A DNA stretch of 64,000 nucleotides from Bradyrhizobium sp. CB1650 (lineage in GTDB: Bacteria > Pseudomonadota > Alphaproteobacteria > Rhizobiales > Xanthobacteraceae), in assembly GCF_029761915.1 (NCBI RefSeq), contig NZ_CP121695.1, positions 1,641,501 through 1,705,500 on the forward strand, in the 5' to 3' direction. Numbering within the stretch: position 1 is the first letter of the stretch; every line of letters starts with the position of its first letter. The translations under genes and the position numbers were made by a program. This document shows positions 1 to 8,860 of the stretch, piece by piece. The notes under the pieces were generated by a model. The model was not told where the DNA came from. It worked only from the letters and a program-made list of their open reading frames with translations, and did not search any database.

Positions 1-425
1 GCGCTGTCGAGATAGCCGGTGACGACGTTCCAGCCGATCCGTCCCTCTGTGAGATGGTCGAGCGTCGACATCCGCCGTGCAAACGGGTAGGGCGGCTCGA
101 ACGACAGGTTGCTGGTGACGCCGAAACCGAGATTTTGCGTCACCGCGGCCATCGCCGACAGCAGCAGCAGCGGTTCGTTCGACGGCGTCTGTGCTGCATT
201 GCGTAAAGCTGCGTCCGGACCGTTGCCATAGACGTCGTAGACGCCAAGCACGTCGGCCAGAAACAGCCCGTCGAAGCGGCCGCGCTCCAATGTCCGGGCG
301 AGATCGAGCCAGTAGGGCAGGCGGTTATATTCGGCGGTGCGGTCGCGTGGATGGGTCCACAGACCCGGCGATTGATGCGCGACGCAGTTCATCGCGAAGG
401 CGTTGAGCCGGATTTGCTTGGCCAT
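1..425 (-). CDS. LLM-class flavin-dependent monooxygenase, C-terminus cut by window edge
   Basis: The reverse strand reads an uninterrupted N-terminal part of about 141 residues beginning MAKQIRLNAFAMN and running off the left edge. It carries the motifs of the NtaA/SnaA/DszA/DmoA branch of bacterial luciferase-like monooxygenases: WTHPRDRTAEYN near the start, RGRFDGLFLADVLGVYDVY, and GRIGWNVVTGYLDSA at the truncated end. These enzymes use FMNH2 supplied by a reductase to oxidise sulfur or amine compounds or chelators. The gene diverges from the M20 peptidase starting at 661. The substrate cannot be told from this fragment. A second member of the same family lies at 19392-20759. Confidence 0.9.
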   Translation of the reverse strand, partial: MAKQIRLNAFAMNCVAHQSPGLWTHPRDRTAEYNRLPYWLDLARTLERGRFDGLFLADVLGVYDVYGNGPDAALRNAAQTPSNEPLLLLSAMAAVTQNLGFGVTSNLSFEPPYPFARRMSTLDHLTEGRIGWNVVTGYLDS

Positions 426-660
426 CGTTTTGTCCCTCGGCGCCCTATGCCTGGCGCTCTTCTAATGCTAACAGTGCGCCCCGAATTTGGCGAAGTTCTT
501 GCATGGTCCCGCCATTGGCAAGGCCAAAATCGAAAAAGCATGCCTGCCTTGGCAAGCCAATCTCAAGAGAGCAAGAACCAAATCACAACGCCCCGCCACT
601 TTCGAAGGCCTGCCGATCTCGGGTAGGCTTCTTCGCCTCGAAACGTCGAAAAGCAAGTTA

Positions 661-2046
661 ATGACCAGAGCCGACGCCATCGCCCGCGCCCGCAACGACA
701 TTCAGTCCGGCGCGTTCCTCACCGAGCTCGACCGCCGCGTCGCCTACCGGACCGAGAGCCAGAATCCGTCGCGTGGTGCCGAGTTGCGCGCCTATCTGGA
801 ACAGGAGATGCAGCCCGCCTTCGCCGCGCTCGATTTCGAGAGCCGGCTGGTCGAATCCCCGAGCGGCAAGGCGCCATTCCTCATTGCCGAGCATCACGAG
901 AGCGCCTCATTGCCGACCGTGCTGATCTATGGCCATGGCGACGTCGTCGATGGCATGGAAGGCGAGTGGCGCGAGGGCCGCGATCCCTGGCGCACCACCA
1001 CGGCCGGTGCGCGCGTCTATGGCCGCGGCACTGCCGACAACAAGGGCCAGCACAGCATCAACATGGCGGCGCTGCGCGCGGTGCGCGAGGTCCGGGGCGG
1101 CAAGCTCGGCTTCAATGCCAAGTTCATCGTCGAGATGGGCGAGGAGATCGGCTCGCCCGATCTCGGCAAGGTCTGCGATGCCAATCGCGACGCCCTGAAG
1201 GCCGACCTGTTCATGGCCTCCGACGGGCCGCGCCTGTCCGCGGACCGGCCGACGCTGTTCCTGGGATGCCGCGGCGGCATCCGCATCCATCTCGACGTCA
1301 ACTTGCGCGACGGCGGGCACCATTCCGGCAATTGGGGCGGTGTGCTCGCCAATCCCGCGACCATTCTGGTCAACGCCATCTCCACGCTGGTTGATGGCCA
1401 CGGCCGCCTCCAGCTCGAGGCCCTGAAGCCGCCGCGGCTCAGCAACCAGATCCGCAGCTATCTTGCGGACGTGCAGGTCGTGCCGACCGAGGACGAGCCG
1501 GCGCTCGCGGACAATTGGGGCGAGGAGGGGCTGTCGCCCGCCGAGCGGCTTTACGCCTGGAATACGCTCGAAGTGCTGGCGATGTCGTCGGGCAATATCG
1601 AGAAGCCGGCGAACGCCATTCCCGGCCACGCCAACGCCGTGCTGCAACTGCGTTTCGTGGTCGGTACCAGGATCGACGGGCTGGTCGAAGCCATCCGCGC
1701 GCATCTGGCGGGACGCGGATTTCCGATGGTCGAGGTGCGGGCGGCGCAGAGTTTTGCCGCCTCGCGCACCGATTTCGACAGCCCCTGGATCGAATGGGCG
1801 GCGGACTCGGTGCAGAAGACGACCGGCAAGGCGCCGGCCGTGCTGCCGAATTTTGGCGGCTCGTTGCCCAATGACGTGTTTTCCGAGATACTCGGCCTGC
1901 CGACGATCTGGGTGCCGCACTCCTATCCCGGCTGCTCCCAGCATGCGCCCAATGAGCACATCCTGCTCCCCTTGACCGAAGAGGCCTTGACGGTGATGGC
2001 CGGCCTGTTCTGGGATCTCGGCGAATTGCCGCGGCCGTTAACCTGA
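661..2046 (+). CDS. M20 family metallopeptidase (dipeptidase/deacylase type)
   Basis: A 462-residue M20/M25/M40 zinc hydrolase. Metal-site motifs are visible: YGHGDVVDG (first His and bridging Asp) near residue 92, GRGTADNKG, EMGEEIGS (catalytic and ligand Glu) near residue 160, and a C-terminal PHSYPGCSQHAPNEH segment with the last His. I chose ATG 661 because the family fold starts there; the frame stays open upstream to 487, but those residues (KRARTKSQRPATF and similar) do not look like a domain. The amino-acid ABC transporter begins 85 bases downstream, so a role in cleaving peptides or N-acyl amino acids whose products are then handled as amino acids is a reasonable inference. No signal peptide is visible, so it is probably cytoplasmic. 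Confidence 0.9.
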   Translation: MTRADAIARARNDIQSGAFLTELDRRVAYRTESQNPSRGAELRAYLEQEMQPAFAALDFESRLVESPSGKAPFLIAEHHESASLPTVLIYGHGDVVDGMEGEWREGRDPWRTTTAGARVYGRGTADNKGQHSINMAALRAVREVRGGKLGFNAKFIVEMGEEIGSPDLGKVCDANRDALKADLFMASDGPRLSADRPTLFLGCRGGIRIHLDVNLRDGGHHSGNWGGVLANPATILVNAISTLVDGHGRLQLEALKPPRLSNQIRSYLADVQVVPTEDEPALADNWGEEGLSPAERLYAWNTLEVLAMSSGNIEKPANAIPGHANAVLQLRFVVGTRIDGLVEAIRAHLAGRGFPMVEVRAAQSFAASRTDFDSPWIEWAADSVQKTTGKAPAVLPNFGGSLPNDVFSEILGLPTIWVPHSYPGCSQHAPNEHILLPLTEEALTVMAGLFWDLGELPRPLT

Positions 2047-2131
2047 GCCCGCGATCCCGTCGAAAGTTACATTCTATTCCGGACCGATTTGTGCTTGCAT
2101 CCGCCCGCATCATCCTGAAAGGGGAAGAAAA

Positions 2132-3043
2132 GTGAAACATTTCCGTAGCATCGGCCTCGCACTCGCCGCGACCTTCGCTGTCAGCCAGGCCAGTGCCCAG
2201 GAGCTGACCGGCACGCTGAAGAACATCAAGGACACCGGCGCCATCACGCTGGGCTTCCGCGACTCCTCGATCCCGTTCTCCTATCTCGACGACAACCAGA
2301 AGCCCGTCGGATTCGCGATGGACATCTGCTACAAGATCGTCGACGCGGTGAAGAAGGAGCTCAAGCTCGACAAGCTCGAGGTCAAGCTCAACCCGGTGAC
2401 CTCCGCGACGCGCATCCCGCTGATGGCCAACGGCACCATCGATCTCGAATGCGGCTCGACCACCAACAATGCCGAGCGGCAGAAGCAAGTGTGGTTCACC
2501 AACACCCACTTCCTCACCGCCAGCCGCTACGTGTTCAAGAAGTCGAGCGGTCTGAAGTCGATCGACGACCTCAAGGGCAAGACCGTGGTCTCGACCGCCG
2601 GTACCACCAACATCAAGCAGCTCACCGAAGCCAACGTCGCGCGCAGCCTCGGCGCCAACATCATCCCGGCCAAGGATCACGCCGAAGCCTTCCTGATGGT
2701 CGAGACCGACCGCGCCGTCGCTTTCGTGATGGACGACATCCTGCTCGCGAGCCTCGTCGCCGGCTCGAAGAACCCGTCCGACTACGTGATCTCCAAGGAC
2801 GCGTTCTCCAAGCCCGAGCCCTACGGTATCATGCTGCGCAAGGACGACGCCGCCTTCAAGAAGGTGGTCGATGCGGCGACCGCGGCGCTCTACACCTCCG
2901 GCGAAGCCCAGAAGATCTACGACAAGTGGTTCACGCAGAAGATCCCGCCGAAGGGCCTGAACCTCAACACGCCGATCTCCGACGAGCTGAAGCACGAGTT
3001 CGCGAAGCCCTCGGACTCGCCGAACCCGGACGATTATAAGTAA
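2132..3043 (+). CDS. Amino-acid ABC transporter, periplasmic binding protein (glutamate/aspartate type)
   Basis: A 303-residue periplasmic binding protein of the family-3 (GltI/AatJ) type. The GTG start at 2132 follows a GGGGAAG ribosome-binding site. A Sec signal peptide ends at about residue 22 (SQASAQ). The mature part has the family pattern: TLKNIKDTGAITLGFRDSSIPFSY, the CYKIVDAV segment and NGTIDLECGSTTNNAER, which resembles the ligand-binding region of GltI. It delivers an acidic or polar amino acid to the permease pair encoded next. A strong hairpin separates it from the permeases, which may favour higher expression of the binding protein. Substrate specificity is inferred from the family only. 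Confidence 0.93.
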   Translation: MKHFRSIGLALAATFAVSQASAQELTGTLKNIKDTGAITLGFRDSSIPFSYLDDNQKPVGFAMDICYKIVDAVKKELKLDKLEVKLNPVTSATRIPLMANGTIDLECGSTTNNAERQKQVWFTNTHFLTASRYVFKKSSGLKSIDDLKGKTVVSTAGTTNIKQLTEANVARSLGANIIPAKDHAEAFLMVETDRAVAFVMDDILLASLVAGSKNPSDYVISKDAFSKPEPYGIMLRKDDAAFKKVVDAATAALYTSGEAQKIYDKWFTQKIPPKGLNLNTPISDELKHEFAKPSDSPNPDDYK

Positions 3044-3072
3044 GCTTCGATCCCAAGGGGATTACGACCATC

Positions 3073-3109
3073 ATGTCCGGCCATTCCAGGAATGAGAATG
3101 GCCGGACAT
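3073..3109 (+). other. Intercistronic hairpin after the binding-protein gene
   Basis: A perfect 13-bp stem (ATGTCCGGCCATT pairing with AATGGCCGGACAT) with an 11-base loop lies 29 bases after the binding-protein stop and 52 bases before the first permease. It has no T-tract, so it is more likely a 3'-end mRNA stabiliser or partial attenuator than a full terminator. Such elements are known between binding-protein and permease genes in other ABC operons and allow excess binding protein. Confidence 0.7.
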
Positions 3110-3161
3110 TTGCATAGACGTTCACGACATTTATAATTTGACGCGCTCGCGCGGGGGACAC

Positions 3162-3893
3162 GTGAACTACAACTGGAACTGGGGAATCTTTTTCCAGCCG
3201 AACCCGATGGGGACCGGCTCCTATCTCGATCTGTTGTTGTCGGGACTGGTGCTGACCCTCGAGACCGCGGTGCTGGCCTGGATCATCGCGCTGATCACCG
3301 GCTCGATCGTCGGCGTGATGCGCACGCTGCCCTCAAAGGGCGCCTACTGGTTCGGCTTCGCGTACGTCGAGTTCTTCCGCAACATGCCGCTCCTGGTCCA
3401 GCTCTTCCTGTGGTTCTTCGTGCTGCCGGAAGTGCTGCCGAAGGCCGCCGGGCTGTGGTTGAAGCAATTGCCGAACGCCCCGTTCTGGACCGCCTCGATC
3501 GGCGTTGGCCTGTTCATGTCGGCGCGCGTGGCCGTTCAGTTGCAGGCCGGCATCGGCTCGCTGCCACGCGGGCAACGGCAGGCGGCTACCGCCCTGGGCC
3601 TCACCACCGTGCAGGGCTATCGCTATGTGCTGCTGCCGATGGCGTTCCGCATCATCCTGCCGCCGCTGACATCCGAGTTCCTCAACACCATCAAGAACAC
3701 CGCAGTGGCGATCACCATCGGCCTGCTCGAGCTGACCGGACAGGCGCGCTCGATGCAGGAGTTCTCGTTCCAGGTGTTCGAGGCCTTCACCGCCGCGACC
3801 CTCCTCTATCTCCTCGTCAACGCCGTCGTCGTGACCGGCATGCGCATCCTCGAGCGCTATGTCGCGATCCCCGGCTACATCACGGGGAAGTAG
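3162..3893 (+). CDS. Amino-acid ABC transporter permease (GltJ-like)
   Basis: A 243-residue inner-membrane permease of the HisMQ/GltJK family. I take GTG 3162 ([11 protein letters not shown]) as the start because GGGGG stands just before it; an in-frame TTG at 3138 lacks such a site. Several hydrophobic membrane segments are present. The EAA loop that docks on the ATPase is seen as [19 protein letters not shown] around residues 135-155. The [19 protein letters not shown] segment is typical of the GltJ branch. It pairs with the next gene, whose start lies two bases after this stop, to form a heterodimeric channel. Confidence 0.93.
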   Translation: MNYNWNWGIFFQPNPMGTGSYLDLLLSGLVLTLETAVLAWIIALITGSIVGVMRTLPSKGAYWFGFAYVEFFRNMPLLVQLFLWFFVLPEVLPKAAGLWLKQLPNAPFWTASIGVGLFMSARVAVQLQAGIGSLPRGQRQAATALGLTTVQGYRYVLLPMAFRIILPPLTSEFLNTIKNTAVAITIGLLELTGQARSMQEFSFQVFEAFTAATLLYLLVNAVVVTGMRILERYVAIPGYITGK

Positions 3894-3895
3894 CC

Positions 3896-4588
3896 ATGCT
3901 CGGCAGTTTCGATTTCGACGTCATCCGCCGCTCACTGCCCTATCTATTCTACGAGGGCATGACGTTCACGCTGACGCTGACCGCGCTCTCCGCGCTCGGC
4001 GGCCTGATCTTCGGTACGGCAATCGCGCTGATGCGGCTATCCGGCTACAAGATGCTGGGGCGCATCGCCGGCCTCTATGTCGACTTCATGCGCTCGCTGC
4101 CGCTGGTGCTGGTCATCTTCTGGTTCTACTTCCTGGTGCCCTATATCGGGCAGTGGCTGACCGGCGCCTCGCGTCCGATCAGCGTCGGCGCGTTCGCATC
4201 CTCGCTCATCACCTTCATCATGTTCGAGGCGGCGTATTTCTCCGAGATCATGCGCGCCGGCATCCAGTCGATCTCGCGCGGCCAGCCGGCAGCGGCAAAC
4301 GCGCTCGGACTGACCTATGCGCAGACCATGCGCTACGTCGTGCTGCCGCAGGCCTTCCGCAACATGCTGCCGGTGCTGCTGACCCAGACCATCGTGCTGT
4401 TCCAAGACACTTCGCTGGTTTACGTGCTCTCGATCCCGGATTTCCTCGGCGCGGCGAGCAAGGTCGCGCAGCGCGACGGCCGTCTGGTCGAGATGTATCT
4501 GTTCGCGGCCTTCGTCTATTTCACCATTTCCTGTGTTGCGTCCTTCGGCGTCCGCCGCCTGCAGTCGCGCATCGCCATCATCCGCTAG
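3896..4588 (+). CDS. Amino-acid ABC transporter permease (GltK-like)
   Basis: A 230-residue permease, second half of the channel dimer. It begins 2 bases after the previous stop, which suggests coupled translation. The sequence has the [18 protein letters not shown] segment typical of GltK, an EAA loop ([19 protein letters not shown]) near residues 120-140, and the conserved [24 protein letters not shown] stretch near the C-terminus. Membrane segments are spread over the whole length. With its neighbours it completes a standard polar amino-acid importer. Confidence 0.93.
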   Translation: MLGSFDFDVIRRSLPYLFYEGMTFTLTLTALSALGGLIFGTAIALMRLSGYKMLGRIAGLYVDFMRSLPLVLVIFWFYFLVPYIGQWLTGASRPISVGAFASSLITFIMFEAAYFSEIMRAGIQSISRGQPAAANALGLTYAQTMRYVVLPQAFRNMLPVLLTQTIVLFQDTSLVYVLSIPDFLGAASKVAQRDGRLVEMYLFAAFVYFTISCVASFGVRRLQSRIAIIR

Positions 4589-4596
4589 AGCCCGTC

Positions 4597-5328
4597 ATGA
4601 TCGAGATCAAGCACGTCGACAAATGGTACAGCGCCGCATTTCAGGTGTTGAAGGATTGCACGACCATGGTCGCCAAGGGCGAGGTGGTGGTGGTGTGCGG
4701 CCCATCGGGTTCGGGCAAATCCACGCTGATCAAATGCGTCAACGCACTGGAACCGTTCCAGAAGGGCGACATCATCGTCGACGGCACCAAGGTCAACGAT
4801 CCCAAGACCGATCTGCCGAAGCTGCGCGCCCGCGTCGGCATGGTGTTCCAGCACTTCGAGCTGTTCCCGCACCTGAAGATCATCGACAATCTCTGTCTCG
4901 CGCAGGAAAAGGTGCTCGGCCGGTCGCACGACAAGGCGGTCACCAAGGGCACGATGCTCCTGGAGCGCGTCGGGCTGAAGGAGCACGCGCAGAAATTCCC
5001 AGCCCAGCTCTCCGGCGGCCAGCAGCAGCGCGTTGCCATCGCCCGCGCTCTGGCGATGGATCCTATCGCCATGCTGTTCGACGAGCCGACCTCGGCGCTC
5101 GATCCCGAGATGATCAGCGAGGTGCTCGACGTCATGGTCGACCTCGCCCGCGACGGCATGACCATGATGGTGGTCACCCACGAGATGGGCTTTGCCCGCA
5201 AGGTCGCCAACCGCGTGATCTTCATGGACCGCGGCGAGATCGTCGAGGACGCGCCGAAGGACGATTTCTTCGGCACGCCGCGCAGCGACCGCGCGCAGAA
5301 GTTCTTGTCGAAGATATTGTCGCATTAA
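4597..5328 (+). CDS. Amino-acid ABC transporter ATP-binding protein (GltL-like)
   Basis: A 243-residue ATPase that powers the importer. Walker A is GPSGSGKST (near residue 36), the Q-loop is [10 protein letters not shown], the signature is LSGGQQQR, Walker B is [13 protein letters not shown], and the switch His is VTHEMGFA. Start ATG 4597 lies 8 bases after the permease stop. All ATPase residues are intact. The length and the absence of a C-terminal regulatory domain fit the PAAT (GlnQ/GltL) family. The transcription unit probably ends in the palindrome-rich stretch that follows at 5343. Confidence 0.95.
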   Translation: MIEIKHVDKWYSAAFQVLKDCTTMVAKGEVVVVCGPSGSGKSTLIKCVNALEPFQKGDIIVDGTKVNDPKTDLPKLRARVGMVFQHFELFPHLKIIDNLCLAQEKVLGRSHDKAVTKGTMLLERVGLKEHAQKFPAQLSGGQQQRVAIARALAMDPIAMLFDEPTSALDPEMISEVLDVMVDLARDGMTMMVVTHEMGFARKVANRVIFMDRGEIVEDAPKDDFFGTPRSDRAQKFLSKILSH

Positions 5329-5342
5329 CTCCGATCGTCATT

Positions 5343-5445
5343 CCCCATTGCGCGCTTGCGCAATGGGGATGGCCCGAAAGGGCGAGGCCCGGAATCCATA
5401 CCCCCAAGCGGTGGTTATGGATTCTCAGATGCGCAATTGCGCATC
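5343..5445. repeat. Cluster of palindromes (dispersed intergenic element) after gltL-like gene
   Basis: Three palindromes sit close together. The first is an 11-bp stem CCCCATTGCGC / GCGCAATGGGG with a 4-base loop (5343-5368). The second is GAATCCATA / TATGGATTC (5392-5400 and 5416-5424). The third is the perfect 18-bp palindrome GATGCGCAATTGCGCATC (5428-5445). The whole looks like one copy of a dispersed bacterial intergenic element. It may also stop or stabilise the ABC transporter mRNA. Confidence 0.75.
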
Positions 5446-5556
5446 ATAGCTCGCCGGTTCGCGTCGCCCCGGAATGACACTGGAGTGGGGTTTATCGCCG
5501 CGCCCGAATTTCGTATACGATCGGGTAAATCCCCTTTCCCCGCCAGGAGACTTCCT

Positions 5557-6417
5557 TTGGACTCGATCGCCTACGTGAACGGCTCATTCGTCCCGCTCTC
5601 GGACGCCAAGATCTCGATCCTCGACCGCGGCTTCCTGTTCGCCGACGGTATCTACGAGGTCGCGGCCGTGCTTGACGGCAAGCTCGTCGACAATGCCTCG
5701 CATCTGGCGCGGCTGGAGCGTTCGGTCAGCGAGATCAAGCTGAAGCTGCCGGTGACGGTCGAGCGCATCACCGAGATCCAGAAGGAGCTCGTGGCGCGCA
5801 ACAAGGTTGCCAATGGCCTCGTTTACCTCCAGGTCACGCGCGGCGCCGACAAGGGCCGCGACTTCGCGTTCCCCAAGGGGGACGTGGAGTCGAGCCTGGT
5901 CATGTTTACCTCGGAGAAGGATATCGTCGGCGCGTCCTCGGCCAAGACCGGCATCAACGTGATCACGGTCCCCGACATCCGCTGGGAACGGCGCGACATC
6001 AAGAGCGTGGCGCTGCTGGCGCAAGTGCTGGCGAAGCAGGCCGCGGCGGAAGCCGGTGCCGGCGAAGCCTGGATGCTCGAAGACGGATTCGTCACCGAGG
6101 GCGGCTCGTCGTCGGCGTTCATCCTGACCCAGGACGACGTCATCGTGACCCGCCAGAACTCCAACGCGATCCTGCCGGGCTGCACCCGCAAGGCCGTGGT
6201 TGCGCTCGCTGAAGAACGCCAGCTCCGCGTCGAGGAGCGCGCGTTCACGGTCGCCGAAGCGCTCGCCGCCAAGGAGGCTTTCATCACCTCGGCCTCTCTG
6301 TTCGTGCAGCCGGTGGTCGCGATCGATGGCAAGAAGGTCGGTGGCGGCAAGCCCGGCCCGATGGCGACCCGCTTGCGGGAGATCTACGTGGAGTTCGCCA
6401 AGGCGACGGCGGTGTAG
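5557..6417 (+). CDS. D-amino-acid aminotransferase (class IV PLP enzyme)
   Basis: A 286-residue fold-type IV aminotransferase of the D-alanine transaminase/branched-chain transaminase family. The TTG start at 5557 follows CAGGAGA; the frame is open further upstream, but that part overlaps the palindromes and is not conserved-looking. Motifs: AYVNGSFVPLSDAKISILDRGFLFADGIYE at the N-terminus, RRDIKSVALL holding the probable PLP lysine, and EGGSSSAFI, which marks the D-AAT branch over the branched-chain branch. The length matches D-AAT (about 280). It makes D-glutamate or D-alanine from 2-oxo acids, or degrades D-amino acids. Its place after an amino-acid importer fits but does not prove a shared pathway. 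Confidence 0.88.
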   Translation: MDSIAYVNGSFVPLSDAKISILDRGFLFADGIYEVAAVLDGKLVDNASHLARLERSVSEIKLKLPVTVERITEIQKELVARNKVANGLVYLQVTRGADKGRDFAFPKGDVESSLVMFTSEKDIVGASSAKTGINVITVPDIRWERRDIKSVALLAQVLAKQAAAEAGAGEAWMLEDGFVTEGGSSSAFILTQDDVIVTRQNSNAILPGCTRKAVVALAEERQLRVEERAFTVAEALAAKEAFITSASLFVQPVVAIDGKKVGGGKPGPMATRLREIYVEFAKATAV

Positions 6418-6446
6418 CGAGTTTCGCCGTCACCACCCACTGCGTC

Positions 6447-6613
6447 GTCATGGCCCGGCTCGACCGGGCGATCCAGTACACTGCGGCAGTGCATGGAACG
6501 TCAGACGTTTCTGGAATACTGGATGCCCCGCCTGCCGCCTACGCTAAAGCTTCGGCGGCCCAAGAGCGCAAGCCCCGGCGAAGCCTTGGCGTAGCCGGGT
6601 CGCGGGGCATGAC
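6447..6613. repeat. Dispersed GTCATG...CATGAC intergenic element
   Basis: The stretch is bounded by inverted ends GTCATGGCCCGG (6447) and GGGGCATGAC (ending 6613). Inside lie further inverted pieces: CCAGTA/TACTGG and GCCCCGC/GCGGGGC. The same outer ends and inner layout recur at 11149-11232 and 57798-57911, so it is one member of a repeat family. No gene is seen in 6418-6634. Confidence 0.75.
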
Positions 6614-6634
6614 AGTCGAGCGGCAGTGGCATCG

Positions 6635-7096
6635 TCACGCCACCGACGCCTTCACCTTCACCGGGTGAACCGCCCGGAACGCGATCGCAAGCCTGTTCCA
6701 GGCATTGATGGCGCCGATCAGCATGGTCAGGTTCATCGTCTCCTCCTCGGAGAATTGCGCGCGGACCTGCTCGTAAACGTCGTCGGGCGCATGCGTCTCC
6801 GAGATCAAAGTCACGGCCTCGGTCCAGGCCAGCGCTGCACGCTCACGGTCGGTATAGAGCGGGGATTCGCGCCAGGCGTTGAGCAGATAGATGCGCTGCT
6901 CAGTCTCGCCGCGCTTGCGCGCGTCCTCGGTGTGCATGTTGATGCAGAACGCGCAGCCGTTGATCTGCGAGGCCCGGATCTTGACGAGCTCGATCAGCGA
7001 CTTCTCGAGCCCCGTCGACTGGATCTGCTCTTCGAGCGCCATCAGCGCCTTCAGCGTGTCGGGTGCGGCCTGGTAGAAATTCATGCGGGGCTTCAT
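6635..7096 (-). CDS. Carboxymuconolactone decarboxylase / AhpD-like protein
   Basis: A 153-residue all-helical AhpD-fold protein. The Cys48-x-x-Cys51-x3-His55 motif (INGCAFCINMHTEDARKRGE) is intact, as expected for alkylhydroperoxidase-type redox activity rather than for true carboxymuconolactone decarboxylase. ATG 7096 is preceded by an AGGAGAACC site; the frame is open upstream, but the protein fold starts with MKPRMNFYQ. It lies 29 bases downstream of the EmrB-type gene and is probably the last gene of that efflux operon, where it could reduce peroxides or disulfides linked to the exported compounds. Confidence 0.88.
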   Translation of the reverse strand: MKPRMNFYQAAPDTLKALMALEEQIQSTGLEKSLIELVKIRASQINGCAFCINMHTEDARKRGETEQRIYLLNAWRESPLYTDRERAALAWTEAVTLISETHAPDDVYEQVRAQFSEEETMNLTMLIGAINAWNRLAIAFRAVHPVKVKASVA

Positions 7097-7125
7097 GTTG
7101 GTTCTCCTTGCTTCGCGGGTTGATG

Positions 7126-8742
7126 TCAGTGCGCTTCCCCGGCCGAGACATGGCCAGGTTTCTTCAGGAAGAGGGCGGCGACCAGGGCCACGATCAGCGC
7201 CATGCCGAGCAGATAGAAGGTGTCGCTGAAGGCGAGAATATAGGCCTGCTTCTGCACGATATGACCGATCGCGACGAAGGCGCGATGTGAGGCGTCGGCG
7301 CGGTCGACGATACCGTGATTGACGAAATATTGCGTAAGCTGTTCCAGGCGCGTCCGGGTCGCCTGCTCGAACACCGAGACCGACTGCATCAGTACGTTGG
7401 AGTGATACTGCTCGCGCTTGGTCAGCACGGTCTGCAAGAGTGCGATGCCGACGGCGCCGCCGAGATTGCGCATCATGTTGAACAGGCCGGAGGCCGAGCC
7501 GGCATTCTCCGCCTCGATGCCGGCCGTTGCGACCGCCGACAGCGGCGCCATCACCAGCGCCTGACCGATCGCGCGGACGATGTTGGGCCACAGGAGCTGG
7601 TCGGCGGCGTAATCGTTGGTCATATAGATGTTCATGAAGTTGGAGGCCGCGAACAGGACGAAGCCGACGCCGATGATGATCCGCGCATCGAATCTCTGCA
7701 TGAGGCGCGGCACCAGCGGGATCAGCACGAGTTGCGGCAAACCGGTCCAGGCCAGCACCATGCCGATCTGCTCGGCATTGTAGCCCTGAATGCGTGACAG
7801 GTATTGCGGCAGGATGAAGACCGAGCCGTAGAGCGCGACGCCGAGCAGGAAGTTCGCGAGCATGCCGAAGCCGAAATTGCGGCGAACCAGGAGACGCAGG
7901 TTCAGGAGCGGCTTCTTCACCGTGAGCTCGATGATCAGGAAGACGATCAGCGCGACTGCCGCGATCACGGACAGCCTCACGATGAAGGGCGAGCCGAACC
8001 AGTCGTCCTTGTTGCCTTCCTCGAGCACGGTCTGCAGCGCGGACAGCCCGATCGCCATGGTGATGATGCCGGCCCAGTCGCCGTCCCGCAGCAGCGACAG
8101 CTTCATGGGCTTGGGCTTGAGCGCGTACCAGAGCATGCCGACCATGACCGCGCCGGGGACGAGGTTGACGTAGAAGATGTACTCCCAGCCGAAATTCTCG
8201 GTGAGGTAGCCGCCGATGGTCGGGCCGATGGCGGGGGCAAATGTCGCCGACAGTGCGAACAGCGCAAGGCCGACCGGCTGCTTGGCACGCGGCAGCAGTG
8301 TGATGATCAGGGTGAAGGCCATCGGGATCAGCACGCCGCCGGTGAAGCCTTGCACCGCGCGCAGCACGATCATCTGCGGCAGGTCCTGCGCCAGCGCGCA
8401 GGCGGCGGACAGAACCAGGAACAGGATCGCGTTGGTGAGCAGATAGATGCGGATCGAGAACACCTGCGCGAGCCAGCCGGAGAGCGGGATCACCACGATC
8501 TCGGCGATCAGGTAGGAGGTCGATATCCAGCCGCCGTCGTCGATGCCGGCGCCAATCGCGCCCTGAATGTCGGCGAGGGAGGCGTTGACGATCTGGATGT
8601 TCAAGACGGCCATGAAGGCGCCGAGCGTGGCGCCGACCACGGCGATCCAGGTCTTTGCGGACACCGCCGGCGTTGTGGGCGCAGCCGGAGCGGGAATGCC
8701 GGCGGCGGAGGCGGCGTTCAGGGCGGGTTGGAGCGTGCTCAT
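7126..8742 (-). CDS. DHA2-family MFS multidrug exporter (EmrB-like)
   Basis: A 538-residue proton-driven drug exporter with the 14-helix layout of the DHA2 family. It shows the N-terminal segment LGAFMAVLNIQIVNASLADIQGAIG, which matches motif D1 of this family, and GGYLTENFGWEYIFYVNLVPG, which matches the segment around helix 6. Start ATG 8742 follows GAGGCTTCC. It is the inner-membrane pump that works with the upstream HlyD-type adaptor (118 bases away) and an outer-membrane channel not found in this window. Substrates are unknown; the LysR regulator at 10157 probably controls it. Confidence 0.93.
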   Translation of the reverse strand: MSTLQPALNAASAAGIPAPAAPTTPAVSAKTWIAVVGATLGAFMAVLNIQIVNASLADIQGAIGAGIDDGGWISTSYLIAEIVVIPLSGWLAQVFSIRIYLLTNAILFLVLSAACALAQDLPQMIVLRAVQGFTGGVLIPMAFTLIITLLPRAKQPVGLALFALSATFAPAIGPTIGGYLTENFGWEYIFYVNLVPGAVMVGMLWYALKPKPMKLSLLRDGDWAGIITMAIGLSALQTVLEEGNKDDWFGSPFIVRLSVIAAVALIVFLIIELTVKKPLLNLRLLVRRNFGFGMLANFLLGVALYGSVFILPQYLSRIQGYNAEQIGMVLAWTGLPQLVLIPLVPRLMQRFDARIIIGVGFVLFAASNFMNIYMTNDYAADQLLWPNIVRAIGQALVMAPLSAVATAGIEAENAGSASGLFNMMRNLGGAVGIALLQTVLTKREQYHSNVLMQSVSVFEQATRTRLEQLTQYFVNHGIVDRADASHRAFVAIGHIVQKQAYILAFSDTFYLLGMALIVALVAALFLKKPGHVSAGEAH

Positions 8743-8860
8743 GGAAGCCTCGTCTCGGGTACAGAGACAGGATGGATCAGGCGGGTGGTTTCGATAATCG
8801 AGGAAGTCTTGGAAAGATCGTGCGGCAGGACTTGATGATCCTGCCCGAAAGCGATGGACC

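Noticed and set aside
1439..2995. Long minus-strand open frame of 518 codons opposite the peptidase and binding-protein genes
   Set aside because: It spans two clear plus-strand genes and their gap. Its product has no family motif and is biased to Arg/Ala/Gly, as expected from the opposite strand of G+C-rich genes.
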